A stretch of 64,000 bases of DNA, taken from contig NZ_AP026966.1 in assembly GCF_027923905.1 (NCBI RefSeq), forward strand, positions 3,597,001 through 3,661,000, given 5' to 3'. The notes under the pieces were generated by a model that saw nothing but the letters and a program-made list of their open reading frames with translations, ran no database searches and was not told where the DNA came from. Shown here piece by piece: positions 49,657-58,495 of the stretch. The stretch is from Massilia varians. Lineage in GTDB: Bacteria > Pseudomonadota > Gammaproteobacteria > Burkholderiales > Burkholderiaceae_D. The translations under genes and the position numbers were made by a program. Every line of letters starts with the position of its first letter. Within the stretch, counting starts at the first letter, position 1.

Positions 49657-50334
49657 TTACGCCAGCCGGCCCACCAGGATCAGCGACACCGGCTTGCCGG
49701 TCTGCGGATGGAGCGGCTCGCGCATCTCGACCACGCGCAGGCCGTGGTCCTCGAACAGCGCCAGCCAGCTCGAAACCGTCCGGAAGTACCAGGGCGCCGG
49801 ATCGGTGAAGTCGCTGCTGAAACCGGCCCAGCTGCCGTCGCGCCAGCCGTCGGCATAGGGCGCGTCGCCGCAGGCCGTCAAGGGGTGCACGGTCTGCACG
49901 ATGAGGTGCCCACCCTGCCGCAGGTAGCTCGGCGCGGCGCGCAACAGCCCGCGCACGGCCCCGTCGCCGATCAGCGAGAAGTTACAGACGGCCACGTCGG
50001 CGGCCAGCGCCAGCTGGCCGGCGGCGATCTCTTCATAGCTCAACTGGCGGAACTCGCCGCCACCCGCCTGCCTCGCCTGCCTCGCCTGCTCGACCAGGCC
50101 GGCGCTCGCATCGACGCCGATCATCGACACTTCCGGCAAGGCCCGCACCAGCCAGCCCTCGCCGCAGCCGAGGTCGACGCCGGTCGCCGGCGCATACGCA
50201 CGCACGGCGTCGACGATGGCGGCATTGGTCACCAGCACGCGCGACCCGATCTCGCCGCCGCGCACGGCGGCGGTCCAGGGATCGGTATTGCGCGACCATG
50301 AATCGATGATGGATGCGTCGGTATGGGCGGTCAT
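49657..50334 (-). CDS. Class I SAM-dependent methyltransferase
   Basis: 225 residues. Motif I VDLGCGEGWLVRAL, motif II MIGVDASAGLVEQAR and the later CNFSLIGDG and GGHLIVQTVHPL give the Rossmann methyltransferase fold. The substrate is not evident. ATG with a weak ribosome site. Confidence 0.85.
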   Translation of the reverse strand: MTAHTDASIIDSWSRNTDPWTAAVRGGEIGSRVLVTNAAIVDAVRAYAPATGVDLGCGEGWLVRALPEVSMIGVDASAGLVEQARQARQAGGGEFRQLSYEEIAAGQLALAADVAVCNFSLIGDGAVRGLLRAAPSYLRQGGHLIVQTVHPLTACGDAPYADGWRDGSWAGFSSDFTDPAPWYFRTVSSWLALFEDHGLRVVEMREPLHPQTGKPVSLILVGRLA

Positions 50335-50440
50335 GCGGTCTCCTTGGGTTTTTGCGCATTATCGCCGACCTGAAATCCGTTTGCGAAGCGTCGGTATCGT
50401 GTTCGACCCCGAAACCACATGGATCTTGCAAGCTCGCGTG

Positions 50441-50902
50441 CTATCCAACGTCCAGTGTCACCAAGCGCGCCGTGACCTGCCCGCCCTCGACCAGCAGTTC
50501 GCCCACCGAGATCGGCAGCGTGAAGCGCCGGCGCCCCGCGCTGCCCGGGTTCACGTACAGCACGCCGCCGCGCTCGCTGGACGAAGGTTTGTGCGAATGG
50601 CCGGCCACCACCACGCGCATGCCTTCGCGGGCGGGATCCAGCGGCAGTTCCTTGAGGTCGTGGATGACGTAGATCGCGAGCGGCCCCAGCCGCAGGATGG
50701 CGGTCTCGGGAAGCTCGCGCGCCCAGGCGCCGTGGTCGTTGTTGCCGCGCACCACCGTCAGCGGCGCGATCGCCGCCAACGGGGGCAGGATCTCGGGGCC
50801 GGTAATGTCCCCGGCGTGGATGATGTGGTCGCTGCCCCGGAGGAAGTCGAGCGCCTCCGGACGCAGCAAGCCGTGGGTGTCGGAAATCAGCCCGACGCGC
50901 AT
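50441..50902 (-). CDS. Metallophosphoesterase (YfcE/MJ0936-like)
   Basis: 153 residues. The metal ligands are in GLISDTHG, HAGDITG, RGNNDHG, IHD and VAGHSHKP, the complete calcineurin-like set for a small phosphodiesterase/phosphatase. YVNPGSAGRRR is the family ending. The gene follows the DUF378 gene by 5 bases. Confidence 0.9.
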   Translation of the reverse strand: MRVGLISDTHGLLRPEALDFLRGSDHIIHAGDITGPEILPPLAAIAPLTVVRGNNDHGAWARELPETAILRLGPLAIYVIHDLKELPLDPAREGMRVVVAGHSHKPSSSERGGVLYVNPGSAGRRRFTLPISVGELLVEGGQVTARLVTLDVG

Positions 50903-50907
50903 GCCGC

Positions 50908-51201
50908 TCAGGCCGCGCGCTTGCTGCCGGCCATCTTGGCCGTGGTGTAGATCGCGTACAGCGCCGCCAGGCCCACCACCACGTAGACGATGCGGGTCGC
51001 CGGGCTGCCCGGGCCGAAGATGGTGGCGACCATGTCGACGTCGAACAGGCCGACCATGGCCCAGTTCAGGCCGCCGACGATCAGGAGCGCCATTGCCAGG
51101 TAGTCGAGCGCCGACATCGCGGAGCGCCGATGCGCATGCATGGACGTGCGGCGCTCGCCCATGGTCCTGCGGTCCATGGTGGGAGTATTCATCGTTGCCA
51201 T
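50908..51201 (-). CDS. DUF378-family membrane protein
   Basis: 97 residues. A basic, methionine-rich N-terminus (1-30) precedes two membrane helices (about 33-54, 66-90) with the family's GGLNWAMVGLFDVDMVATIF. Function unknown. The second of two adjacent ATGs (51201) has AGGAGG 5 bases upstream; 51204 is an alternative. Confidence 0.8.
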   Translation of the reverse strand: MATMNTPTMDRRTMGERRTSMHAHRRSAMSALDYLAMALLIVGGLNWAMVGLFDVDMVATIFGPGSPATRIVYVVVGLAALYAIYTTAKMAGSKRAA

Positions 51202-51320
51202 CATTGCCTCCTTGAGAAAAGCGACATGGCCAGGGCGGCCTGCCCTGGCGCTGACAACGCATACTAGCGGAAGTTCGGTAGCGAGGACGCACCGGTCGGC
51301 GCGCGCCGGACGCGGGCGGC

Positions 51321-51956
51321 TCAGCCCTTCCAGGTGCGGTTGAGGCCGGTGTCCGCGTGGATCCAGCCGCCCTTCGGACCGGAACGGTAGTAATAGCCGA
51401 CGCCGCCCTGGCGGAAACTGCGGATCAGGCCGCCGAGCACTTCCTCGTTCAGGCTGGCGATGCGGATGTCGGCCGCCTTGCCCACCATGTGCAGGGACTT
51501 GCGCGCGGCCGGCACGCCCTCCTCGACCAGGCGCCGGTTCGACGCCTCGGTGCGGTAGCCGGAGAGGATCTCGAGGGGCTGGGTCATGCCGTAGCGGGCA
51601 ATGAAGGCCTGGGTGCCCCACAGGATCTCGAACAGCTTGGGATCGATCGGCGCCGACGCGCGGCCGTTCACGTCGCGCAGGATGTGGCACAGTTCCTGGT
51701 AGGCCGAATCGATGATCTCGCCGTCCTTCCAGTACAGGACCTTGGCGCGCTCGCCGCTTTGCGGACGCACCAGCGACAGGGTACGCGGCTTGATCCAGAA
51801 GTCGATGTCCAGCAACTGGGCATCGAACAGGTCGGGCGGGGGTTCCAGGTCGGTGGTCTGGGCCGCGGCCGCGGCCGGGACCAGCAGTGGGGAACCGAGG
51901 GTGCCCAACGCACATAGCCGGGCACTTTTCTGCAGGAAATCTCTACGTGATGCCAT
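51321..51956 (-). CDS. DUF882/YcbK-like M15-fold peptidase
   Basis: 211 residues. The N-terminus MASRRDFLQKSARLCALG looks like a twin-arginine signal. The LAS/M15 metal ligands lie in HMVGKAADIRI (His and Asp) and the final GGWIHADTG (His). ILSGYRTEASNRRL is the family's substrate region. It should cut peptidoglycan cross-links in the periplasm. Confidence 0.88.
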   Translation of the reverse strand: MASRRDFLQKSARLCALGTLGSPLLVPAAAAAQTTDLEPPPDLFDAQLLDIDFWIKPRTLSLVRPQSGERAKVLYWKDGEIIDSAYQELCHILRDVNGRASAPIDPKLFEILWGTQAFIARYGMTQPLEILSGYRTEASNRRLVEEGVPAARKSLHMVGKAADIRIASLNEEVLGGLIRSFRQGGVGYYYRSGPKGGWIHADTGLNRTWKG

Positions 51957-52045
51957 AACAAAGCGAACTCAGCCAAAGGAGGCGCTTACTATATCGCAAG
52001 CTTCTCCTGGACAAAAGGAGAGTTCGTCAAGATTATCGTGGAGCG

Positions 52046-52582
52046 CTAGGCGTTACAGTTGCAAAAGCGCTTGCGGGCGGCCGCGCCCGGCCCGCTCTCG
52101 CACTCGGCGTCGAGCGGCTTCCACAGCAGGTCGCATTCGAGGCCCCAGCAGGACTTGTCCTTGCCGGCGTTGACATAGCCCTGGCACTCGAAGAAGGCGC
52201 TCGCGCCCGCCGGGCTGTGCAGGTGCAGTTTCTTGATGCTCCAGGCGCGCGCCTGTTCCTCGGCGGCGTCGATCAGCGCGCGGCCGATGCCGCAGCGCAG
52301 CGCTTCGGGCGCCACATAGCACAGCGCCAGCTTGCCGGCCTGGGTCAGCAGGCACAGGCCGACCAGTTCTCCGTCGCGCTCGGCGACCAGGGCGTGGTTG
52401 CTGGGGTTGGCGAACCAGGTGGCGACGTTGGCGGCCGTTTTGTTGCCGAGCCAGGCTTCCAGCACGGCCGGCTGGTCCTGGTGGTCGGCCTTGCACCCGA
52501 TTTCGATCGAGCGGCGCAGCAGGGCGCAGGCGGGGGCAGCATCACCGGGTACCGCCTTGCGAATGTCAAAACGCGTGGACAT
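52046..52582 (-). CDS. GNAT-family N-acetyltransferase
   Basis: 178 residues. Acetyl-CoA site LCYVAPEALRCGIGRALIDAA, then LHLHSPAGASAFFECQGYVN, the typical GNAT B motif. The C-terminus has two Cys-rich patches (SCWGLECDL, RFCNCNA) that are not part of the fold. ATG 52582 follows an in-frame TTG. Confidence 0.85.
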   Translation of the reverse strand: MSTRFDIRKAVPGDAAPACALLRRSIEIGCKADHQDQPAVLEAWLGNKTAANVATWFANPSNHALVAERDGELVGLCLLTQAGKLALCYVAPEALRCGIGRALIDAAEEQARAWSIKKLHLHSPAGASAFFECQGYVNAGKDKSCWGLECDLLWKPLDAECESGPGAAARKRFCNCNA

Positions 52583-52829
52583 CAAACATCACTATGCAAA
52601 AAAAACGATCAGACCGCGCTTGTGGCGCAATGGCTGGGTACGACTATACACCGAAAGCTCCCGACCTTGCTGCGGCCGTCCGTATCGCCACGAGGCCGCG
52701 CAAGGCCGGTCACCGCCTTCACCTCCCTGCTCTGCAGTACTAAGCATATGACAAAACTATTGTTCCGTATTTGGGGGAAGCGGTGGATGATGCATCCCGT
52801 CACCACAAGATTCTGAAAAGCGAGACCAT

Positions 52830-53837
52830 ATGACCCTGACCTCCCCGCTCCGCCGTTTCATCCTGGCCCTGGCGCTGGGCGCCGCGCTGCCGCTGTCGGC
52901 CAGCGCCGCCACGACCGAGCTGCTGAATGTTTCCTACGACGTGGCACGCGAGCTGTACAAGGACATCAACCCGGCCTTCATCGCGGCCTACAAGCAACAG
53001 ACCGGCCAGACCGTCAGCATCAAGCAGTCGCACGGCGGCTCGAGCAAGCAGGCGCGCGCCGTCGCCGACGGCCTGGAAGCCTCGGTCGTCACCATGAACC
53101 AGGCGAACGACATCGACATGCTGGCCGACCGCGGCCTGGTGGCCAAGGACTGGGCCAAGAAATTCCCAAACAACGCGGCGCCCTACTACTCGACCATGGT
53201 GTACCTGGTGCGCAAGGGCAACCCGAAGAAGATCCGCAACTGGGAAGACCTGGCGCGCCCCGGCGTGCAGGTGATCATCCCGAACCCGAAGACCGCCGGC
53301 AACGGCCGCTACACCTACCTCGCGGCATGGGGCTCGGTGCTCAAGAAGGGCGGCAACGAAGCCCAGGCGCGCGACCTGGTGGCCCGCATCTTCAAGAACG
53401 TGCCGATCCTGGATGCGGGCGGACGCGCCGCGACCACCACCTTCACCCAGCGCCAGATCGGCGACGTCCTGGTGACCTTCGAGAACGAAGTGAGCATGGT
53501 GCGCAAGGAATTCGGCGACAACTTCGAGGTGGTCTACCCAAGCTCCTCGATCCTGGCCGAGTCGCCGGTGGCCGTGGTCGACAAGGTGGTCGACCGCCGC
53601 AACCAGCGCAAGGAAGCGACGGCCTACCTGAACTTCCTGTATTCGCCGGCCGGCCAGGAAATCGGCGCCAAGCACTACCTGCGCGTGCGTTCCGATGCGG
53701 TGATGAAAAAATATGCCGCTAACTACAAGCCGATCCAGCTGTTCACCGTCGACGAGCTGTTCGGCGGCTGGCGCAAGGCCCAGGAAGTCCACTTCAACGA
53801 CGGAGGCGAGTTCGACAAGATCTACCAGTCGAAGTAA
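52830..53837 (+). CDS. Sulfate/thiosulfate-binding periplasmic protein
   Basis: 335 residues. Signal peptide ending LSASAA. The sulfate-binding signature is VSIKQSHGGSSKQARAV, followed by ADRGLVAKDWAKKFPNNAAP and IIPNPKTAGNGRYTYLAAWG. It feeds sulfate to a CysTWA transporter, none of which is encoded here. The 247-base upstream region may hold a CysB-controlled promoter, but I do not see a clear site. Confidence 0.92.
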   Translation: MTLTSPLRRFILALALGAALPLSASAATTELLNVSYDVARELYKDINPAFIAAYKQQTGQTVSIKQSHGGSSKQARAVADGLEASVVTMNQANDIDMLADRGLVAKDWAKKFPNNAAPYYSTMVYLVRKGNPKKIRNWEDLARPGVQVIIPNPKTAGNGRYTYLAAWGSVLKKGGNEAQARDLVARIFKNVPILDAGGRAATTTFTQRQIGDVLVTFENEVSMVRKEFGDNFEVVYPSSSILAESPVAVVDKVVDRRNQRKEATAYLNFLYSPAGQEIGAKHYLRVRSDAVMKKYAANYKPIQLFTVDELFGGWRKAQEVHFNDGGEFDKIYQSK

Positions 53838-54169
53838 TCCCTCCACCAAGCCGCCCGCTTGCGGGCGCATGCCGAAGCCCTGCCCTTGTGCAGGGCTTTG
53901 TCGTTACGGCCTCCGATGCGTGGCGGTGCCTATCCACCCGGAATATCGACCTGTTCTGGCAATTATCATGGACGCTGTGTTAACTGCAGGGTTAAACTGC
54001 AACTAAATTCCGGTTCACAAGACCGTTTTTGCTTGTGTGCCATAGACATGCATCATGCTTGATGCTATCTTCCAACCTCCTGTAGTTGCCCTACAGCTAG
54101 ATTGTTGACTGCGCGCTTCTCCGACTGCCGCGTTTTCCCGCTCAACACAACCTATTCCTGCACCCGACA
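53838..54169. other. 332-base intergenic region
   Basis: No gene seen. It has the stem-loop described at 53875-53898 and, downstream, near-repeats GTTAACTGCA and GTTAAACTGCA (around 53980-54000). An AT-richer stretch likely contains the promoter of the S11 peptidase gene. Confidence 0.5.
53875..53898 (+). terminator. Terminator of the sulfate-binding protein gene
   Basis: Nine-base stem AAGCCCTGC / GCAGGGCTT with a CCTTGT loop, followed by TGTCGTTA. Confidence 0.7.
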
Positions 54170-55138
54170 ATGTTCAAAAAATTGTTTGCCACCGCATTGT
54201 TGTCGTTTTCGGCTGCGGCTTTCGCCGTGCCCTTCGGCTCGCAATCGGTGCTCGTGGTAGAAGATGACACCGGCAAGATTTTGCTGGAAAAGAATGCGGA
54301 CCGCGTCGCGCCGATCGCCTCGCTCACCAAGCTGATGACCGCCATGGTCGTGCTCGATGCCAGGCAAGACCTGGACGAGCTGATCGAGATCGACCGCAGC
54401 GACGTCGACACCTTCAAGCACAGCAGCTCGCGCGTGCCGGTCGGCGCCCTGATCTCGCGCCGCGACGTGCTGCAGCTGGCCTTGATGTCCTCGGACAACC
54501 GCGCGGCCCATGCGCTGGCGCGCACCTATCCGGGCGGCACCGCCGGTTTCAAGGCCGCCGTGCGCCACAAGATCGCGACGCTGGGCATGACCCAGACCGT
54601 GATCGAGGAGCCGACCGGCCTGTCGCCGCACAACCGCTCGACCGCGGGCGACCTGGTCAAGATGGCGGCGGCCTCGAGCAAGTATCCCGAGATCACGCGC
54701 ATGACCACCGAGTCGAAGGAGCTGATCAACATCAACGGCCGCGAGGTCGAGTACCGCAATACCAACCGCCTGGTCGGCGCGCAGGGCTGGGACATCGGCC
54801 TGTCGAAGACCGGCTACATCCAGGAAGCGGGCCGCTGCCTGATCATGAACATCAAGGCCGGCGGCAAGAACGCCACCATGGTGCTGCTCAATGCCGGCGC
54901 CTCGTCGGCGCGCATCCTGGATGCGCTGAACATCCGCCGCTTCATCACCGGCGACGAGCCGGTCAGCATGGCCAAGGCTTCGAACCGCGCGCCGCGCTAC
55001 AAGGCCGCATCGAGCCGCCCCGGCATCAAGGCCAGCGCCGGCAAGGCGCGCGTCAAGGCGACGGCCGGCAAGGGCAAGGGTAAGGCGGTCAAGCAGCGCG
55101 GCAAGGTGAAGGTGGAGCCGAAGCGCCGCAAGAAATAA
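54170..55138 (+). CDS. S11-family D-alanyl-D-alanine endo/carboxypeptidase with basic tail
   Basis: 322 residues. Signal peptide MFKKLFATALLSFSAAAFA. Active-site S51-xx-K54 in ASLTKLM, S107-D-N109 in SSDNRAA and K212-T-G in SKTGYI complete the penicillin-binding triad. It resembles PbpG-type endopeptidases. Residues about 280-322 form a Lys/Arg/Ala-rich tail (KGKGKAVKQRGKVKVEPKRR) with no fold, which may bind cell-wall acidic polymers or DNA. No C-terminal membrane anchor is present. Confidence 0.9.
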   Translation: MFKKLFATALLSFSAAAFAVPFGSQSVLVVEDDTGKILLEKNADRVAPIASLTKLMTAMVVLDARQDLDELIEIDRSDVDTFKHSSSRVPVGALISRRDVLQLALMSSDNRAAHALARTYPGGTAGFKAAVRHKIATLGMTQTVIEEPTGLSPHNRSTAGDLVKMAAASSKYPEITRMTTESKELININGREVEYRNTNRLVGAQGWDIGLSKTGYIQEAGRCLIMNIKAGGKNATMVLLNAGASSARILDALNIRRFITGDEPVSMAKASNRAPRYKAASSRPGIKASAGKARVKATAGKGKGKAVKQRGKVKVEPKRRKK

Positions 55139-55162
55139 ACGACACGCCGTGTCGCGCACAGC

Positions 55163-55185
55163 AAAGGGGCCACGCGGCCCCTTTT
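55163..55185 (+). terminator. Terminator of the S11 peptidase gene
   Basis: Stem AAAGGGGCC / GGCCCCTTT with an ACGC loop, followed by TGCTTT. Confidence 0.85.
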
Positions 55186-55207
55186 GCTTTGGCGCGCAGC
55201 CATGCCC

Positions 55208-56323
55208 TCACTGGCTGCGCTGGGCCAGTTCCGGTCCGGGCGGCGGCGTGACCGTGTCCCACAGGGCGCCGCTCAGCTCCTGCACCAGGTCGTCGCTGTA
55301 CGCGGCCGGCGGCGACTGCATCACCACCACCCGCCAGGCCTTGCCGTCGACCTCCACGATGCGCAGCTGCACCCGTTCCGGCCCCTTCTTGTGCAGCCCC
55401 CTGCCGACCCAGGAATGACGCCCGCGAAACTCGGCGAAGTAGCTGTCCGCCAGGTCGAAGCGGTCGGCCAGGCGGTCGACCAGGGCCTGGGCGTCCTGGC
55501 GCAGGGCCCGCCCGCCGGTCTCCTCGTGCGCGAACAGGATGGCGGCGCGGCCGCTGTGCTGGGTGAACAGGTGCTGCACGCTGCCATCCGTCCCGGCGCG
55601 CACCTCGAGTTTCCATTGCGGCCCGATGCGCGCCATCCGTCCGGTGACCGGGTTGGTCCAGGCGCTGTGCGGCGCTTCCTGCATGGCGCTCGCCTCGCCG
55701 CTGTCCTGGCGGTCGACGCCGTCGAGGATCAGGATGGCGCTGAACAGGCTGATGAAGGCGGCGCCGAACACGGCTTTCGCCACCCAGCCCGTGCCGCCGG
55801 CGCTGACCAGGAATTCGTCCTTGTCGTAGCTGGCCTGCATGCCCTTGCGCAGCCGCAGGCCCTGGCGCGCCATGGTGGCCAGGCTGATGAACGGCAGGCC
55901 GAGGGCGAGGCCGTCGCGCCAGATCTTCAGGTTGCGCCGCAGCAGCTCGCCGAAGCCGGGCACATGCCCGTCGGTCGTGATGAGGCGCAGGCCGAGCAGC
56001 GCCTTGCCCGGCGTATTGCCGAAGCGCGCCTGCAGGGCCGCGTCGAGCACCAGGCCGCCGGGTATGCAGGCCAGGCCGAACAGTTTCCAGCCGAACGGCG
56101 TTTCGAGCCAGCGCAGGAAAGCCGGGGACAGCTGGCCCAGGGCCGAACCGAGCACCAGGGCCACCAGCGCGGTCTGCCACCAGACGTCGAAGCTGCGGGC
56201 AAACCAGCGCGCGCAGGGTCCGGCCAACAGGAAGGCCGGCAGTTCGAAGGAAGCCACAAGGAGGGGCGCCACCCGGCCGGGGGTGGAACGGAACACGAGC
56301 GTCGGTTGGTCGAGTGGCTGCAT
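55208..56323 (-). CDS. RDD-family membrane protein with a soluble C-terminal domain
   Basis: 371 residues. The first 165 form an RDD domain of several helices (RSTPGRVAPLLVASFELPAF, FGNTPGKALLGLRLITTDG). A further helix at about 180-205 leads to a soluble domain (about 215-371) with no recognised family. RDD proteins are implicated in ion transport or envelope stress. Convergent with the S11 gene. Confidence 0.8.
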   Translation of the reverse strand: MQPLDQPTLVFRSTPGRVAPLLVASFELPAFLLAGPCARWFARSFDVWWQTALVALVLGSALGQLSPAFLRWLETPFGWKLFGLACIPGGLVLDAALQARFGNTPGKALLGLRLITTDGHVPGFGELLRRNLKIWRDGLALGLPFISLATMARQGLRLRKGMQASYDKDEFLVSAGGTGWVAKAVFGAAFISLFSAILILDGVDRQDSGEASAMQEAPHSAWTNPVTGRMARIGPQWKLEVRAGTDGSVQHLFTQHSGRAAILFAHEETGGRALRQDAQALVDRLADRFDLADSYFAEFRGRHSWVGRGLHKKGPERVQLRIVEVDGKAWRVVVMQSPPAAYSDDLVQELSGALWDTVTPPPGPELAQRSQ

Positions 56324-56545
56324 GCTTGCGCGGGGGGCGGTTGCGGCCCTGGAATAAGTGCTTAGTAGCAGGAATATTTACAGGGAAAGTTACATGAAAA
56401 ATGCTGCCCGGTCTTTGTTCTTGTACGTCAGTAAGACCACGAAGTAACGGTCGAGTTCGACGAAGCAGGCCTCGTCACGCGCCATTCCTGCTCTGCGTCA
56501 AACCCGTCGTCGCGCGGTCGCGACATGCGGCACTTGTAATCCGGC

Positions 56546-58495
56546 TCAGCGTGAGGTCGGCGCGATCATGCCGCGCAGGCCGCTGGTGCGGTGGGTGCGC
56601 TCGGCGATGGCTTCGTGCAGCGCGGCGCCGGGAGGCGTCACTAGCGTGAACATCTCGCTGGCGCGGGTGATGCCGGTATACACCAGCTCGCGGGTGAGGA
56701 CGGCGCCGCGTTCGCGCGGCAGGGCCAGCACGGTATGGCGGAACTCCGAGCCTTGCGACTTGTGGACCGTCATCGCGAAGGCCGTCTCGACGTTGCGCAG
56801 GCGGGTTGCGAGCACGCTGCGCACCGTGTCGCCTTCGAGGAAGTACACGCGCAGGGCGCCCGGGCGCGCCGGATCGGGCAGCGTGAGGCCGATGTCGCCG
56901 TTGTAGACCCCGGTCCCGTAGTCGTTGCGGGTCACCATCACCGGGCGGCCGACATACCACTCGCCGCTCGGGCGCAGCAATCCGGCCTGGGCCAGGCGCC
57001 GCGCCACCGCCTCGTTCAGTCCGCTAACGCCCCACTCGCCGTCGCGCACCGCGCACAGGATGCGGAAGGACTCGAAGCGCTGCAGGACCTGACGCACCCA
57101 TTCTTCATGATTCGTGTTCAATCCGGCCCTGGGGCCGGTATTCAACACGTCCAGGTAAGAACCGTAGCCGGACTGCGCCAGCTGCAGCAGGTGCTGCTGC
57201 TGGGCGTTTTCGATCCAGCGCACGCTCGGCTCGGCGGCGCGCAGCACGCTTTCGGCGCGCACCGCGTCGCCCGCATTCACGGCCAGGGCCAGCTGGCCGA
57301 TCGGCCCGCCGAAGCGGCGGCTGTGGCGCAGCATCACGGTCTGCTGGGCCAGGGCGCCGGCGTCGCCCAGGAATTCGCCCGGTAGTTCCTCGCCGCTGGC
57401 GGCCAGGACGTAGTCGCAGGTGGCATCGGTATAGCCGCCGGCGCCGGCGTTATGGCACAGGTCGCCCAGCACGGCGCCCGCCTCCACCGAGGCCAACTGG
57501 TCCTTGTCGCCCAGCAGGATCAGGGTGGCGCCCGGCGGCAGCGCATCGAGCAGCGCCGCCATCATCTCCAGGTGCACCATCGAGGCCTCGTCGACGATCA
57601 GGACGTCGACGTCGAGCGGATTGCCGCGGTGGTGGGCAAAGGCGCGGGTATCGGGACGCGCGCCCAGCAGGCTGTGCAGGGTGCGCGCGGCGCCCATGCG
57701 CAGCGTCAGTTCGCGCAGCGGCAGGGTCGAGCCGACCTTGTCGGCCAGCTCGCCCAGGGCCTTGTCGATCGACTGCTTGAGGCGCGCCGCCGCCTTGCCG
57801 GTCGGCGCGGCCAGGGCGATGCGCTGGCTGCCCGCCTCGGGTGCGGTGGCGAACAGCAGCGCCAGCAGGCGCGCCACGGTATAGGTCTTGCCGGTGCCGG
57901 GGCCGCCCGTGATGATGGCCATCGAACCGCGCAGCGCGATCGCGCAGGCCAGCTTCTGCCAGTCCGGCCCCTCCCTGCTCCCCTGCGAGGCGAACAGCAT
58001 GTCGAGCCAGGCGCGCACCGCTTTCTCGTCCACCGCGCGGGTGCGCGTCGCGCGCTCGCGCACGGCCTGGGCCACCAGCATCTCGTCGCGCCAGTAGCGG
58101 CGCAGGTAGAGGCGGTCGCCGTCCAGCACCAGCGGCTGGTCGTAGTCGAAGGCGCCGACGTCCCAGACCTGCTGGCAGCCGGAGAGCGCCTGGGCCCAGC
58201 CCTGTGCGTTCCTGGGCAGCGGGCCGGCGGCGCGCGCAAGCAGCTTCCATTGCTCGTCTTCCCAGCCGAGCAGCCCTGCGGGACCTGCGGCCAGGTCGGC
58301 CAGCTGCAGGCAGCTGTGGCCCTTCCCTTCCAGCTCGGACAGCACGCTCGTGGCCAGCACCAGCGCAGGCGGCGCCGCCCCAAGCGAGGCCACGAAGCGG
58401 GCGAAGGCGTAGGACAGGCGGCGCAGCTCGCCGGTTTCGCTCAGGCGCGCCAGCTCGCTCCACAGCAGCGCGATGTCGGCTTCATGTTTAAGCAT
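56546..58495 (-). CDS. recD: Exonuclease V (RecBCD) alpha subunit
   Basis: 649 residues. Walker A GGPGTGKTYTVARLL, Walker B VLIVDEASMVHLEMM, LLGDKDQLASVEAGAVLGDL and the C-terminal AFAMTVHKSQGSEF (motif VI region) give the superfamily 1B 5'-3' helicase. ATG 58495 overlaps the recB stop by 8 bases. The 222 bases after the stop contain no gene. Confidence 0.95.
   Translation of the reverse strand: MLKHEADIALLWSELARLSETGELRRLSYAFARFVASLGAAPPALVLATSVLSELEGKGHSCLQLADLAAGPAGLLGWEDEQWKLLARAAGPLPRNAQGWAQALSGCQQVWDVGAFDYDQPLVLDGDRLYLRRYWRDEMLVAQAVRERATRTRAVDEKAVRAWLDMLFASQGSREGPDWQKLACAIALRGSMAIITGGPGTGKTYTVARLLALLFATAPEAGSQRIALAAPTGKAAARLKQSIDKALGELADKVGSTLPLRELTLRMGAARTLHSLLGARPDTRAFAHHRGNPLDVDVLIVDEASMVHLEMMAALLDALPPGATLILLGDKDQLASVEAGAVLGDLCHNAGAGGYTDATCDYVLAASGEELPGEFLGDAGALAQQTVMLRHSRRFGGPIGQLALAVNAGDAVRAESVLRAAEPSVRWIENAQQQHLLQLAQSGYGSYLDVLNTGPRAGLNTNHEEWVRQVLQRFESFRILCAVRDGEWGVSGLNEAVARRLAQAGLLRPSGEWYVGRPVMVTRNDYGTGVYNGDIGLTLPDPARPGALRVYFLEGDTVRSVLATRLRNVETAFAMTVHKSQGSEFRHTVLALPRERGAVLTRELVYTGITRASEMFTLVTPPGAALHEAIAERTHRTSGLRGMIAPTSR

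Noticed and set aside
52586..52829. Possible tRNA or small RNA gene in the gap before the sulfate-binding protein
   Set aside because: A segment with TGGCGCAATGG recalls a tRNA, but no acceptor stem, anticodon or T-arm can be built.
56324..56545. Possible small gene between the RDD gene and recD
   Set aside because: Only short frames without a ribosome site; nothing to support a gene.
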